Assembly: GCF_000719955.1 (NCBI RefSeq) | Contig: NZ_JOII01000010.1 | Location: 62,001 to 126,000 of the forward strand | DNA from: Streptomyces albidoflavus | Lineage (GTDB): Bacteria > Actinomycetota > Actinomycetes > Streptomycetales > Streptomycetaceae | Direction: 5' to 3' | DNA length: 64,000 bases | Part shown: positions 1 to 7,712 of the stretch, one piece after another | Layout: each line of letters begins with the position of its first letter | Position numbering within the stretch: the stretch's first letter is position 1 | Notes under the pieces: model-generated | What the model saw: only the letters and a program-made list of their open reading frames with translations | The model's database searches: none | What the model was told of the DNA's origin: nothing | Position numbers and translations under genes: made by a program

Positions 1-786
1 CGCGTCGTCGCCCGCCTCGCCGCGCGCCCTCGGGGAGCGGTCGCGGCGGCCGATCGAGTCGAGCAGCGCCTGGTCGGCCCGCTCCCGTACCGCCTCACCG
101 GCGCGGATACCGGCCGCCGCCCGGTCCTCGTGGGCCCGCTCCAGCCGCTCCACCCAGCCGTCGACGGCGGTCAGCAGGCGGTACTGCTGGTCCACCAGGG
201 ACTGCCACAGCGCCCCGTCGACCAGCAGGTCGGCCGCGGCCTCGGCGGCGAACTCGGCCCCCAGCCGGACACTGCCCGGCGGGACGTCCACCCACAGCAC
301 GTCCTCGTCGGCGGGCCCGGACCCCGCCGCGGGCCCGTCCGCCTGCGGTGCCGCGAACAGCACGGCGAGCCCCCGGCCGAGGCCGAGCCCCACCGCGTGC
401 TCCAGCGGCCCGGCGACCGGCTCGTACCCGGGGTACCCCTCGTACCCCTCGGCCCCCTGCGGCGCGTACAGCTCGCGCAGCGGCAGGCGGCGTACGGCGC
501 AGCGGGAGGAGAGGCGGCCCACCAGGGTGTGGCGGGGGCCCTCGACGGCGCCGAGCAGGAGCGTGCCGGCCTCCAGGCGGCCGAGGTAGTGCCAGTGGCC
601 GTCCTCGGCGGCCGCCACCGCGAAGAGGTCGAGGCTCCCCTCGGTGACCAGCCACAGCGCCGAGGGGCCGCCGAGCGGCAGGGCCGACCCTTCGGCGCCC
701 TCCACCGGTGCGCCGAGTCCGCCGAGCGCCGCCGTCACGGGGTCGGCGGCCGGGGTGGGGTGGGAAGCCTGCTGGGTGCCCGTCAT
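1..786 (-). CDS. NHLP/NHLM-type peptide export ABC transporter, permease-ATPase subunit (partial, N-terminus only)
   Basis: The window holds only the first 262 residues; the gene continues past the left edge. It starts at ATG 786, one base after the TGA of the peptidase-ABC gene (TGAGATG), so the two are translationally coupled. The visible part is a soluble Ala/Gly/Glu-rich region with no membrane segment. In NHLM exporters the second subunit lacks the C39 peptidase and has a long soluble N-terminal region before its membrane and ATPase domains, which fits. The identification rests mostly on position: adaptor, peptidase-ABC, second ABC is the canonical order. It probably forms a heterodimeric exporter with the 788-3085 product. 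No Walker motifs can be checked here. Confidence 0.75.
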   Translation of the reverse strand, partial: MTGTQQASHPTPAADPVTAALGGLGAPVEGAEGSALPLGGPSALWLVTEGSLDLFAVAAAEDGHWHYLGRLEAGTLLLGAVEGPRHTLVGRLSSRCAVRRLPLRELYAPQGAEGYEGYPGYEPVAGPLEHAVGLGLGRGLAVLFAAPQADGPAAGSGPADEDVLWVDVPPGSVRLGAEFAAEAAADLLVDGALWQSLVDQQYRLLTAVDGWVERLERAHEDRAAAGIRAGEAVRERADQALLDSIGRRDRSPRARGEAGDDA

Positions 787-787
787 C

Positions 788-3085
788 TCACTTCTCCTCG
801 ACCAGGGCCGCGTACGCGCCGCCCCGGGCGACCAGTGCGGCGTGGCGCCCGCGTTCCACGACCCGGCCGCCGTCCAGCACCACGATCTCGTCGCTGTCGC
901 GCACGGTGGAGAGGCGGTGCGCGATGATCACGCAGGCGCAGCCGCGCCGCCTGAGCGCCGCCATCACCCGCTGCTCGGTCTCCGCGTCCAGCGCGCTGGT
1001 CACCTCGTCCAGCACCAGCACGCTGGGGCGGCGCACCAGGGCCCGGGCGATCTCCAGCCGCTGCCGCTGGCCGCCGGAGAAGTTCCGCCCGTCCTGCTCG
1101 ACCCGGGCGTGGATGCCGTCGGGGCGGCGGGCGATCACCTCCTCCAGCCCGGCGTCGCGCAGCGCGGTACGGACCGCCTCGTCGGGCAGCGAGGGGTCCC
1201 AGAGCGTGACGTTCTCCCGCACCGTGCCCTCGAAGAGGAAGACGTCCTGGTCGACGAAGGAGACCGAGGCGGCCAGCGCGGAGCGCGGGATCTCGGTGAG
1301 CGGCTGCCCGTCGATGCGGATGGTGCCCTCCCACGGCTGGTACAGGCCCGCGAGCAGCCGGGAGACCGTCGACTTGCCGCTGCCCGACCCGCCGACCAGC
1401 GCCACCTGCCGCCCCGGCCCGACCGTCAGCGAGAACTCCGTCAGCAGCGGCGCGTCCAGCGGGCTGTAACCGAAGGTCAGCCCTTCCAGCTCCACCCGGC
1501 CCGCCAGCCGCCGGGTGTCCGCCTCGCCGCCGCCGGCCCCCTCCCGCCGGTACAGCCCGTCCGCCGGGAACGCCTCGACGTCCCGCAGCCGGGTCACGTC
1601 GGCCGCGAAGTCCTGGATGCGGCCCGCGACGCCGTTGAGCCGGGTCAGCGGCGCGGTGAACCGCACCATCAGCGCCTGGAACGCCACCAGCAGCCCGACC
1701 GACAGATGCCCCTCTACCGCCCGCAGCCCGCCGATCCACAGGATCAGCGCGCTGTTGAAGGTGGCGAGCGCCGGGGCCACCACCGACAGCACCGCCGTCG
1801 GCACCCCGAGCCGCTGCTGCTCCTCCAGCGTCGTCGCGTGCTGCCCCGCCCACCTGCGGAAGAACCCGTCCTCGCCGCCGGTCGCCTTCATCGTCTCGAT
1901 GAGCTGGAGCCCGGTGTACGCGGTGGTGGTGAGCCGCGCGTTGTCGGCCCGCAGCTTCTGCGTCCGGGTGGCCCGCAGGTGGATCACCACCCGCATCGCC
2001 ACGATGTTGAGCAGCGCGATCCCCACCCCGACCACGGTCAGTTGCGGGTCGTACGTCCACAGCAGCAGCGCGTACAGCACCACCACCACCCCGTCGACGG
2101 CGGCGGCCGCCAGGTCGCGGGCGAGGGTCTCGGCCACCGTGTCGTTCGACTGGAGCCGCTGCACCAGGTCGGCGGGGGAGCGCTGGGCGAAGAAGGTCAC
2201 CGGCAGCCGCAGCAGATGGCGCAGGAACCGGGCGCTGCTCAGCGTCGAGGAGATGATCCGCCCGCGCAGCAGATTGGCCTGCTGGAGGGCGGTCAGCGAG
2301 GCGGTCAGCGCCACCAGCGCGCCCATCGCCGCGAAGAGCGGCCCGAGCACCGAGGTCCGCTCCCCGATCAGGAACAGGTCGATGTACGTCCGGCTCAGCG
2401 CGGGCAGCGCCGCGCCCACCACGACCAGCAGCAGGCTGGCCAGGAGCGCGGTCAGCAGGGTGGCGCCGGTGCCGCGCAGCCGGGCCGGCAGCGCGCCGAG
2501 CAGCCCGGGCTTGCGGCCGCCCTTGCGGAACGAGGGGCCCGGCTCCAGGACCAGGGCGACGCCGGTGAACGAGGCGTCGAACTCCTCGGCGCTCACCACC
2601 CGGCGCCCCTTGTCGGGGTCGTTGAGGCGGACCGCGCCGCGCCGCCCGGGACGCCGCAGGAAACCCTCGTGGACGACGTAGTGGTTGAACTCCCAGAACA
2701 GCACGGCGGGGGCCCGCACCTCGCGCAGGGCGGCCGGTTCCATCTGCATGCCCCTGGCGGTCAGGCCGTAACTGCGGGCCGCCTTCAGGACGTTGCTGGC
2801 GCGTGAGCCGTCGCGGGAGACGCCGCAGGCGATTCGCAGCTCCTCCAGCGGGACGTGCCGCCCGTGGTGGGCGAGGACCATGGCGAGACAGGCGGCGCCG
2901 CACTCCACCGCCTCCATCTGCAGGACGGTGGGGGTGCGGACGGGCCGCCGCCGGGGCGTACGGCGCGGGGGCGCGGCGCGGCGGCGGCCGGAGGAGGGGG
3001 CGGCGCGGCGGCCCCGGCGGCCGCCCGGGGTGGGCGGGGCGGTGGAGCCGGTCCCGGCGGCGGGGGCGTCGGCGGGTGCGGTCAC
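788..3085 (-). CDS. NHLP/NHLM-type bacteriocin export ABC transporter with C39 peptidase domain
   Basis: This 765-residue protein cleaves double-glycine leaders and exports the peptide across the membrane. After an Arg/Pro-rich N-terminal stretch (about 1-50), the C39 peptidase carries QMEAVECG with Gln56 and Cys62. His135 (FNHY) and Asp156 (LNDP) complete a plausible catalytic triad. A membrane domain follows from about residue 190. The ATPase has Walker A GGSGSGKST near 560, signature FSGGQRQR and Walker B VLVLDE. The GTG start at 3085 was chosen because it overlaps the adaptor's stop (GTGA); no purine-rich ribosome site precedes it, so translation probably depends on coupling. The substrate is probably the GG-leader peptide at 4086-4301. 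Confidence 0.93.
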   Translation of the reverse strand: MTAPADAPAAGTGSTAPPTPGGRRGRRAAPSSGRRRAAPPRRTPRRRPVRTPTVLQMEAVECGAACLAMVLAHHGRHVPLEELRIACGVSRDGSRASNVLKAARSYGLTARGMQMEPAALREVRAPAVLFWEFNHYVVHEGFLRRPGRRGAVRLNDPDKGRRVVSAEEFDASFTGVALVLEPGPSFRKGGRKPGLLGALPARLRGTGATLLTALLASLLLVVVGAALPALSRTYIDLFLIGERTSVLGPLFAAMGALVALTASLTALQQANLLRGRIISSTLSSARFLRHLLRLPVTFFAQRSPADLVQRLQSNDTVAETLARDLAAAAVDGVVVVLYALLLWTYDPQLTVVGVGIALLNIVAMRVVIHLRATRTQKLRADNARLTTTAYTGLQLIETMKATGGEDGFFRRWAGQHATTLEEQQRLGVPTAVLSVVAPALATFNSALILWIGGLRAVEGHLSVGLLVAFQALMVRFTAPLTRLNGVAGRIQDFAADVTRLRDVEAFPADGLYRREGAGGGEADTRRLAGRVELEGLTFGYSPLDAPLLTEFSLTVGPGRQVALVGGSGSGKSTVSRLLAGLYQPWEGTIRIDGQPLTEIPRSALAASVSFVDQDVFLFEGTVRENVTLWDPSLPDEAVRTALRDAGLEEVIARRPDGIHARVEQDGRNFSGGQRQRLEIARALVRRPSVLVLDEVTSALDAETEQRVMAALRRRGCACVIIAHRLSTVRDSDEIVVLDGGRVVERGRHAALVARGGAYAALVEEK

Positions 3086-3888
3086 GGGAGGAGCCAATCG
3101 GCCGGGCGCTGTTCGTCCAGGTGGACGGCGCCGTCGACGAGGGTGAGGGTGGTGAGCGGCTGCGGCGGGCCGTCGGAGGTCGACCAGGTGTAGCCGCTGC
3201 GGGTGCTCTTCGTGGGGTGCAGCCGGACCTCGACGGCGATCGGCGGCCCGTTCCGGGAGAACTCCTCGCCGAGCTGGGTGGAGCCGAGGTCGGCGGAGAT
3301 CTGCTGCCGGGTCCGGGCGGTGCGGCCGACCGACTTCACGGTGCCGCGCAGCACGCCGTAGCTCTGGGCGGGCACCGACTGCACGGTGAGGTCGACCTCG
3401 GCACCGGGCCGGAGGGAGGCGCCGCTGTCGGCGGGGGCGTAGAGCACCGCGAGGAGGGGGTCGTCCGGGTTCTCCTGGCGCTCGACGGCGGCCAGGTCGG
3501 AGCCGGTGGTGACGACGGCGCCGGTGGCGGCGGCCAGCGCGGTGACCCGCCCGGCGGCCAGCGCGCGGATGGTCACGTCGCCCCGCGCCGTGCGGACGGT
3601 CAGCAGCGGGGTGCCGCGGGCGACGCGGCGGCCCTCGGCGGTGCGGACGGCGGTGACCTGTCCGGAGACGGTGGACTGGACGACGTAGCTGCCCTGGGCG
3701 TGGGTGAGGACGCCGGGCGCGGTGAGGGTGGTGGCGACCGAGCCGGTGACGGCCCACACGCCGCCGGCGGCCATCACGACGAGGGTGACGGCGAGGACCA
3801 GGAGTCCCTGCGGGCGGGCGAACCGCACCGGCAGGTCCAGCTGTTCGGGCGACTGGAGCTTGGTCAGGGCCTGTTGGCGAAAGCGCAC
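3082..3888 (-). CDS. HlyD-family membrane fusion protein of NHLM export system
   Basis: This 268-residue adaptor has one membrane segment near residues 28-47 (hydrophobic run LLVLAVTLVVMAAGGV) followed by an extracytoplasmic lipoyl/barrel-like region (motif VVQSTVSGQVTAV and repeated beta strands). It is short for the HlyD family, as NHLM secretion proteins are. GTG 3888 is preferred over the longer upstream extension because AGGAAG lies about 9 bases before it and the extra N-terminus looks non-coding. The stop overlaps the peptidase-ABC start by four bases. It probably links the ABC pair to the cell exterior. A roughly 200-base gap with two hairpins separates it from the peptide gene. Confidence 0.88.
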   Translation of the reverse strand: MRFRQQALTKLQSPEQLDLPVRFARPQGLLVLAVTLVVMAAGGVWAVTGSVATTLTAPGVLTHAQGSYVVQSTVSGQVTAVRTAEGRRVARGTPLLTVRTARGDVTIRALAAGRVTALAAATGAVVTTGSDLAAVERQENPDDPLLAVLYAPADSGASLRPGAEVDLTVQSVPAQSYGVLRGTVKSVGRTARTRQQISADLGSTQLGEEFSRNGPPIAVEVRLHPTKSTRSGYTWSTSDGPPQPLTTLTLVDGAVHLDEQRPADWLLP

Positions 3889-3992
3889 GGAAGACTTCCT
3901 GGACTGCCGGGCACCGGCCTCTCGGCCGTGCGGCCGGGTGTCGCCGTGGTGCGGGGGGACGCCGCGCGGGCGTCCGGGGAGGACAAAGGAGG

Positions 3993-4035
3993 CGGCCGGT
4001 GCCCCGGAACCCGAGCGGGTCCGGGGCACCGGCCG
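3993..4035 (-). terminator. 16-bp stem hairpin between the peptide gene and the exporter genes
   Basis: Perfect inverted repeat: arm CGGCCGGTGCCCCGGA at 3993-4008, 11-base loop, complementary arm at 4020-4035. It lies downstream of the GG-leader peptide and upstream of the HlyD-like gene on the minus strand. It could attenuate read-through so that peptide mRNA exceeds exporter mRNA. No U-tract is visible, as usual for actinobacterial terminators. Confidence 0.7.
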
Positions 4036-4057
4036 AGCGGTCCGCCTCAGCGGGCCG

Positions 4058-4080
4058 CACGCGTCGTCAGGCGACGCGTG
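4058..4080 (-). terminator. 9-bp stem hairpin immediately after the leader-peptide stop codon
   Basis: Arms CACGCGTCG (4058-4066) and CGACGCGTG (4072-4080) with a five-base loop start six bases after the stop of the peptide gene. With the 3993-4035 stem it makes a tandem hairpin arrangement, probably a partial terminator or an mRNA 3' stabiliser. Confidence 0.6.
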
Positions 4081-4085
4081 GGGTC

Positions 4086-4301
4086 TCAGAGACCGGCGAC
4101 GAGGCCGGTGACCGGGGCGGTGTTCAGACCGGTGGTCTGCTCCACGACGCCGGTGACGGTGCCGAGGGTGTCGGAGACCGGGGCGACCGAGTCGAGGCTG
4201 GAGGTGACCGAGCCGACGAGGCCGTTCACGAGGCCGCCGGAGATGTTGTCCAGCTCGCTGTCGGCGATCTCGGCGGTCTCGACCTGGGGGGTGTAGCTCA
4301 T
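4086..4301 (-). CDS. Double-glycine leader peptide, cysteine-free, candidate substrate of the adjacent NHLM exporter
   Basis: This 71-residue peptide begins MSYTPQVE. Its acidic leader ends in ELDNISGG (Gly22-Gly23), the classic C39 cleavage site. The predicted 48-residue core (24-71) has no cysteine and about 13 Ser/Thr, and is rich in Val, Leu, Thr and Gly. Hydrophobic residues recur every three to four positions, which suggests an amphipathic helix. The ATG at 4301 is preferred because GAAGGGA precedes it and the leader then has normal length. The exporter genes follow downstream on the same strand. Similar leaders occur in class II lanthipeptides, but without Cys no lanthionine can form and no synthetase is present here. 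The product could be an unmodified surface-active peptide or bacteriocin; its function is unknown. Confidence 0.8.
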   Translation of the reverse strand: MSYTPQVETAEIADSELDNISGGLVNGLVGSVTSSLDSVAPVSDTLGTVTGVVEQTTGLNTAPVTGLVAGL

Positions 4302-4494
4302 GGGGGGAGTTCCCTTCGCATCACTGACGGAAATAGTCACCGCGACGCACTCGTGCAGAAGAAGGGGAAAATCTTCTGGCGGCCCCCGGGCGAAAGGCGT
4401 GAACCTTCAGATCCGGGGGCGGTGCCGCAGTGCGATGGATCAAAGCACGACGGTGCGCGGGGCGGCCAATCGGTCAGAGCGGAATTCGGCCGGC

Positions 4495-4547
4495 GGTGCC
4501 GTTCTCCTCACCACCGTGTGCGGAATCGGGCACAGGAGAACGGCACC
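4495..4547. repeat. Inverted repeat with 14-bp perfect arms in the intergenic region
   Basis: Arms GGTGCCGTTCTCCT (4495-4508) and its complement at 4534-4547 enclose a 25-base loop. It lies about 190 bases upstream of the leader-peptide start, away from any gene end, so it is not obviously a terminator. It could be part of a structured RNA or a regulatory site. Confidence 0.55.
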
Positions 4548-4903
4548 ACCTTCACACCGTCCCGCCGCCGTACCAGGTGGGGTCACGCTCGCGTGTACAC
4601 CGCGCCCCTCGCTGTGAAGCCCTGGTGCACGCCGTCGACCTCGGCCGTTCACGCCCGGTGAAGGTATGGGTGGCGGTGACGGAGCTGCGGCACGGCTGTG
4701 CAGATTCACCGCAGGAGAACCCGCTCCGGGGTGCGGCGGATTCGTGTGCGGACGGCTTTGGGAAGGCCATGTTTCCAACATGTGGAGGAATAGCGTCCGC
4801 CGCGAGGAGAAGAAGGAGCGGAAGCGGACTGATTGCCTTCGCCCGGCGAATTCTTGCGCACTGAGAAAAGAGAGCGGAGGGGTAGGGGCGGGAATTGCCC
4901 ACA

Positions 4904-4962
4904 GGGCGCGAAAGGGCGGGGACGGGGAATGCACGCTTCCCCGTCCCCGCCCTTTCGCGCCC
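4904..4962. terminator. 26-bp perfect-stem hairpin after the GNAT gene
   Basis: Perfect arms at 4904-4929 and 4937-4962, containing AAAGGGCGGGGACGGGG and its complement, flank a seven-base loop. It starts 24 bases past the GNAT stop (minus strand), which makes it a strong terminator. The symmetry should block transcription from both sides and insulate the peptide locus. Confidence 0.85.
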
Positions 4963-4985
4963 CGCGCCCTCCTCGGCGCCCGCGC

Positions 4986-5481
4986 TCACACCTCCCGGCG
5001 CATGCAGCAGCGCGGCCACCGGTCCAGTCCGTGCGCCGCCTCGGCCCGCCGGATCTCCCGCAGCCCCGGCGTCAGCTCACGCTCCGCCAGCGGGCGGAAG
5101 CCGCACCGCACGTAGTACGGCGCGTTCCACGGCACCTCGGTGAAGGTGGTGAGCGTCAGCGCCGCGGCCCCCTCGCTCGGCCGCGTGATCCAGCAGGGCC
5201 CGCCCGACACCCCGGCGCGCACTCTCCGGACGCACCGTCACCTGCTCGACGTGAAGGTTGCCGTCGACCCGCTCCGCGACCAGGTACGCCACGGGCCGGT
5301 CCTCCCCGTCGGCCGCCACCCAGGCGAGCCCCGACCGCGCGTACCGCGCCAGCTCCGCCACCGGCGGCGGCTCGTCCTCCGCGATCTCGGCCATGCCGAT
5401 CTCCCGGAACCAGACTCCGGCGGCCCGCTCGATGTCCTGGAGGGCCGTCAGTTCGGCCTGGTGCACGGCTCGGATACGCAT
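4986..5481 (-). pseudogene. GNAT family N-acetyltransferase, interrupted by a single-base frameshift
   Basis: Two frames together encode one GNAT protein. Frame one (from ATG 5481, MRIRAVHQAE) runs through the acetyl-CoA loop ESARRGVGRALLDHAAE. The C-terminal half (AAALTLTTFTEVPWNAPYY, then the GFRPL segment) lies in another frame ending at 4986. The switch falls in a run of five C (five G on the coding strand) near 5168-5172; removing one base gives a continuous 164-residue protein of normal GNAT length. The locus is 496 bases, one more than a multiple of three. This is either a recent loss of function or a homopolymer sequencing error. The substrate is unknown. Confidence 0.85.
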
Positions 5482-5529
5482 GGGGGCATGGTCCGGTGCG
5501 CGAGGGCGGGAGGCAACGGGAAAAGGGGG

Positions 5530-5569
5530 CGGCCCCACCGGACGAAGGGGGGAAAGTCCGGTGGGGCCG
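5530..5569 (-). terminator. Terminator hairpin downstream of the acyl-CoA synthetase
   Basis: Perfect 14-bp arms CGGCCCCACCGGAC (5530-5543) and 5556-5569 with a 12-base purine-rich loop, about 135 bases after the minus-strand stop at 5705. Confidence 0.75.
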
Positions 5570-5704
5570 AGGCAACCTGCCAGGCCAGGGGGAAGGGCCG
5601 TCAGGTCGGTCTGAGGGGCGTGTGCCCGGGGCGGGGGGAGTCATGCCGGCCGGGGGCGGGCAATTCTTCGCGCGGGGTTCTCGCGACCCGGCCCGCACGG
5701 CCGT

Positions 5705-7522
5705 TCAGCGGGCGTACAGGGCCTCGATGACCTCCGCGTAGGTGTCCGTGACGGCGCTGCGGCGGAGTTTGAACGAGGGGGTCATCAGGCCCTCCTGGCG
5801 GGTGAAGTCGACCGGCAGGATCTCGAAGGCCCGGATCGACTCGGCGCGTGAGACCAGGGTGTTGGCCTGGTTGACCGCCCGCTGGAGCTGGGCCCGCAGC
5901 TCCGTGTCGTCCGCCGGGGCCGAGGCGGCCCGGCCGGACGCCCCGCGCAGGCGCTGCCAGTGGGCCAGGGCCTCCTGGTCGACGGTGAGCAGGGCCGCCA
6001 CGTAGGGCCGGTTGTCGCCGACCACCAGGCACTGGGCGATCAGCGGATGGCGGCGCAACTGCTCCTCCAGCAGTTGTGGGGAGACGCTCTTGCCGCCGCT
6101 GGTGATGATGATGTCCTTCTTGCGGCCGGTGATCACCAGGTAGCCGTCCGGGTCGAAGCGGCCGGTGTCCCCGGTGGCCAGCCAGCCGTCGGCGAGCCCC
6201 GGCGGGTCGTGCAGGTAGCCCCGGAAGACCGTGTCCCCGCGTACCCACACCTCGCCGTCGCCGGCGATCCGGACGGTCGAGCCCGGCAGCGGGCGCCCCA
6301 CGGTGCCGAAGCGGACCCGGCCCGGGGGCTGGGCGGTCACCGCCGCCGTGGTCTCGGTCAGCCCGTAGCCGTCGTAGACGGTCACCCCCGCGCCCTGGAA
6401 GAAGAGCCCCAGTTCGCGGCGGAGGGGCGAGCCGCCCGAGACGGCCGAGCGGACCCGTCCGCCGAAGACCGCCCGGACCTTGGCGTAGACGGCCCGCTCG
6501 TAGACGGAGTGCCGCAGCCTGGTGACCGGTCCCGGGCCGTGTCCGGTGCCCGCCGTGTGCTTCTCGCGGGCCTCGGCGTGGGCCACGGCGGCCGCCCGTG
6601 CCTTCTCGAAGATCACCCCGTGCCCGGCGGCCTCGGCCTCCCGGCACGCCTCGTCGAAGATCCGCTCGAAGATGTAGGGGACGGCGAAGAGGAAGGTGGG
6701 CCGGAACGAGGCGAGGGCCGGGAGGAGCACCGCCGGGGCCATCTCCGGCTGGTGGGCGAGGAGATAGCCGCCGCGTACGCAGGTGACCACCACCATCAGG
6801 CCGTAGCAGTGGGCCAGCGGCAGGAAGGCGAGGACCGAGGGCTGTTCGCCGCGGGGGGCCAGCAGGTGGCCCCAGCCCGCGATGAGGGTGTCGCACTCGG
6901 CGGCCAGGTTGGCGTGGCTGATCACGCAGCCCTTGGCGGCGCCGGTGGTGCCCGAGGTGTAACAGATGACGGCGGTCGCCTCCGGCCGGACCGCCGCCCG
7001 CAGCCGCAGCACCTCGTCCTCCGGCACCTCGGCGCCGCGCTCGGCGAGTTCCGCCGTGCAGTCCAGGTCCAGCTGCCAGAGCCCGAGCAGGGCGCCGGGG
7101 TCGGCGCAGGCCGCCGCGATCGTCATCGCCTGCCCGCTGTGCTCCACCACCGCCGCCCGGACGGACGCGTCGGCGAGGACCCAGCGGACCTGCTCGATGG
7201 AGGAGGTGGGGTAGACCGGCACCACCTCGGCGCCCAGCGTCCACAGGGCGTACGCCAGCAGCGTCCACTCGGGCCGGGTACGGGACATCAGCACCACCCG
7301 GTCGCCGGGCCGCACCCCCTCTGCCAGCAGGCCCCGGGCCAGCGCCAGTACCTCGTCGCGGAGCCGGGCCGCCGTGACGGTGCGCCAGGGGCCGCCGGGA
7401 TCCGTGGGTTCCAGGGCCAGCTGGGGGCGCGTCGGGTACGTCGCGGCGGTGTGGAAGACCGAGTCGGCCAGGCCGCCGGAGACCGGCGGGGCGACCAGGC
7501 GCTCCACACTCACTTCCCGCAC
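5705..7522 (-). CDS. Long-chain acyl-CoA synthetase (AMP-forming)
   Basis: This 605-residue adenylate-forming enzyme would activate fatty acids with ATP and CoA. The AMP-binding loop YTSGTTGAAKG sits near residue 187. YDGYGLTETTA is the A5 motif, GDTGRFDPDGYLVITGRKKDIIIT the region around A7-A8 (quoted here only in part as GRKKDIIIT), and a C-terminal lysine-bearing segment SGGKSVSP follows. Its length and the extended C-terminus fit FadD15/FACL types. The start could be GTG 7522 or the GTG about 15 bases inside it, which has GGGAAG upstream. It stands alone with its own terminator. Chain-length preference cannot be read from the sequence. Confidence 0.92.
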   Translation of the reverse strand: MREVSVERLVAPPVSGGLADSVFHTAATYPTRPQLALEPTDPGGPWRTVTAARLRDEVLALARGLLAEGVRPGDRVVLMSRTRPEWTLLAYALWTLGAEVVPVYPTSSIEQVRWVLADASVRAAVVEHSGQAMTIAAACADPGALLGLWQLDLDCTAELAERGAEVPEDEVLRLRAAVRPEATAVICYTSGTTGAAKGCVISHANLAAECDTLIAGWGHLLAPRGEQPSVLAFLPLAHCYGLMVVVTCVRGGYLLAHQPEMAPAVLLPALASFRPTFLFAVPYIFERIFDEACREAEAAGHGVIFEKARAAAVAHAEAREKHTAGTGHGPGPVTRLRHSVYERAVYAKVRAVFGGRVRSAVSGGSPLRRELGLFFQGAGVTVYDGYGLTETTAAVTAQPPGRVRFGTVGRPLPGSTVRIAGDGEVWVRGDTVFRGYLHDPPGLADGWLATGDTGRFDPDGYLVITGRKKDIIITSGGKSVSPQLLEEQLRRHPLIAQCLVVGDNRPYVAALLTVDQEALAHWQRLRGASGRAASAPADDTELRAQLQRAVNQANTLVSRAESIRAFEILPVDFTRQEGLMTPSFKLRRSAVTDTYAEVIEALYAR

Positions 7523-7663
7523 CGGGTACGCCTCCGTTCGTCATCCCGGCCGCGTGCCGCACCAGCGCGGGGCCCGTACCTGACGGATGGCCGGCTCGGC
7601 AACCTACAGCGCCCCGCACGCACTGGCCAGGGGTGACGGGGGAGTTCACCACCGTGCGCCGGG

Positions 7664-7706
7664 GGCGGCTCCGCGCGCCGCCCGGCCGGGGACGCGCGGA
7701 GCCGCC
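7664..7706 (-). terminator. Terminator hairpin after the VWA/membrane protein operon
   Basis: Arms GGCGGCTCCGCGCG (7664-7677) and CGCGCGGAGCCGCC (7693-7706), a perfect 14-bp stem, end six bases from the minus-strand stop at 7713. Confidence 0.8.
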
Positions 7707-7712
7707 GGCCCG

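Larger units (their letters stand above)
4302..4985. other. 684-base stretch without a supported gene
   Basis: No open frame here has convincing codon bias or a recognisable product, and the bases are less GC-rich than the surrounding genes. It holds the upstream region of the leader-peptide gene (to the right of 4301) and two long perfect hairpins (4495-4547 and 4904-4962), annotated separately. A small RNA cannot be excluded. Confidence 0.6.

Noticed and set aside
644..2903. Very long open frames on both strands across the ABC transporter region
   Set aside because: They overlap the exporter gene in other frames, have Arg/Pro/Gln-rich compositions and no domains; this is normal for GC-rich DNA.
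4086..4301. Calling the leader peptide a lanthipeptide precursor
   Set aside because: The leader resembles class II lanthipeptides, but the core has no cysteine and no synthetase is nearby.
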